NCBI GenBank assembly: GCA_015657535.1
Contig: JADHZB010000659.1
Coordinates: 44,311 to 108,310 of the forward strand
DNA from: Nephromyces sp. MM_2019
Taxonomy: Eukaryota; Apicomplexa; Aconoidasida; Nephromycida
Reading direction: 5' to 3'
DNA: 64,000 nt
Positions 63,844 through 64,000 of the stretch are shown here, one piece after another. Below the pieces are notes generated by a model. It was not told where the DNA came from. It made no database searches and worked only from the letters and a program-made list of their open reading frames with translations. How positions within the stretch are numbered: the stretch's first letter is position 1; every line of letters begins with the position of its first letter. The position numbers and the translations under genes were made by a program.

Positions 63844-64000
63844 AAACATAATAATTATCATTGCTAGTAAATAATATTTTGTTTACACATTTAAAACTAA
63901 CATGTGATCCAGAGGAATCCCTTAATGAAGTGTCTGCTAATAATAATTCGGGGGGGCGATATGGTAAAGTTATAACAATACCAGTTTGAGGCATTTCATC
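62214..64000 (-). CDS. CDK-like (CMGC) protein kinase, 3' part
   Basis: C-terminal half of a CMGC kinase; the N-lobe and HRD/DFG motifs lie beyond the window edge. Exons (high to low): >64000-63902, 63784-63570, 63024-62637, 62459-62214, in phase throughout. The first shows ITLPYRPPELLLADTSLRD, the segment after the activation loop; CDKs usually have W/R-Y-R-x-PEL, so Trp/Arg is Pro here. Next come FYGKACDMWSVGVIFAELC (DMWSVG helix), LTNICKLLGSPNPDEYEHFE (LGSP/LGTP motif), LLVRLLQFNPSKRLSAKDAL and AHPFFESLP (end of kinase fold). An insert of ~17 residues (LPTSEAKYWKYLFYSRK) follows the AEL. The final exon adds a hydrophilic Asn/Lys-rich tail of ~80 residues. Cyclin dependence is unknown. Confidence 0.88.
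63511..63550. repeat. Perfect 40-bp palindrome with TA core
   Basis: GTACAAGGTA, twenty bases of TA, then TACCTTGTAC: the entire 40 bases are self-complementary. It sits in the kinase intron about 20 bases past the splice donor (donor at 63569 on the minus strand). Confidence 0.92.
63806..63841. repeat. (TA)n microsatellite in kinase intron
   Basis: About 17 uninterrupted TA units between two kinase exons. Confidence 0.9.

Noticed and set aside
1..64000. Reassigned TGA or other non-standard code
   Set aside because: Reconstructed genes end at TAA, TAG and TGA at the expected family C-termini and none needs read-through.
1..64000. tRNA, rRNA or spliceosomal RNA genes
   Set aside because: I looked for cloverleaf boxes and U1/U2/U4/U5/U6 landmarks and saw none; a covariance-model scan would be needed to exclude them.

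Overview
This is nuclear DNA of a eukaryotic microbe, very A+T-rich, with spliced genes, GT-AG introns and the standard genetic code (TAA, TAG and TGA all act as stops; no reconstructed frame needs recoding). The gene set points to an alveolate, most probably an apicomplexan or close relative: a RAP-like helical-repeat protein with an organelle-type N-terminus, a cyclic-nucleotide phosphodiesterase preceded by about six membrane spans, a bacterial-type ribosomal protein uL3, and a Cys-rich-headed protein with a PH-like tail. I cannot name the species. I rebuilt exon structures by eye from frame, splice-site and family signals. Every complete multi-exon model closes with a total length divisible by three, which supports the models without proving them.

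Layout. 1-13.7 kb: 3' end of organellar uL3 (+), an unknown 3-exon gene (+), a four-RRM PTB/hnRNP L family protein (-), a disordered 607-aa protein (-) and an unknown 223-aa protein (+). 14.6-21.4 kb: a 27-exon gene fusing 14 RCC1-type repeats to an IQGAP-type RasGAP-related region. 21.9-34.2 kb: the Cys-rich/PH-like protein (-), a RidA-family protein (+), the phosphodiesterase (+) and the 17-exon RAP-like protein (+). 37.3-46.6 kb: Cwc2-like (+), Vps2/CHMP2 (+), RBM22/Ecm2-like (-) and a PP2C phosphatase (-). 48-64 kb: a small RRM-like gene (-), an N-terminal protein methyltransferase NTMT1 (-), a WS/DGAT-type acyltransferase (+) and the 3' part of a CDK-like kinase (-).

The window has two textures. 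Up to about 45 kb introns are mostly 36-90 bp and intergenic DNA is plain A+T. From about 48 kb onward introns often reach 150-680 bp and are filled with TG/CA and TA microsatellites, a 19-bp minisatellite and perfect palindromes, while the exons between them remain normal and conserved.

Shared themes are RNA processing (PTB, Cwc2, RBM22, small RRM protein), organellar gene expression (uL3, RAP-like) and signalling (phosphodiesterase, RCC1-GAP, PP2C, kinase). The genes are unrelated neighbours, not a cluster with one function. The most unusual items are the RCC1-GAP fusion, the coexistence of separate Cwc2-like and RBM22-like genes, the exactly 38-bp introns, and the change in intron content near 48 kb.
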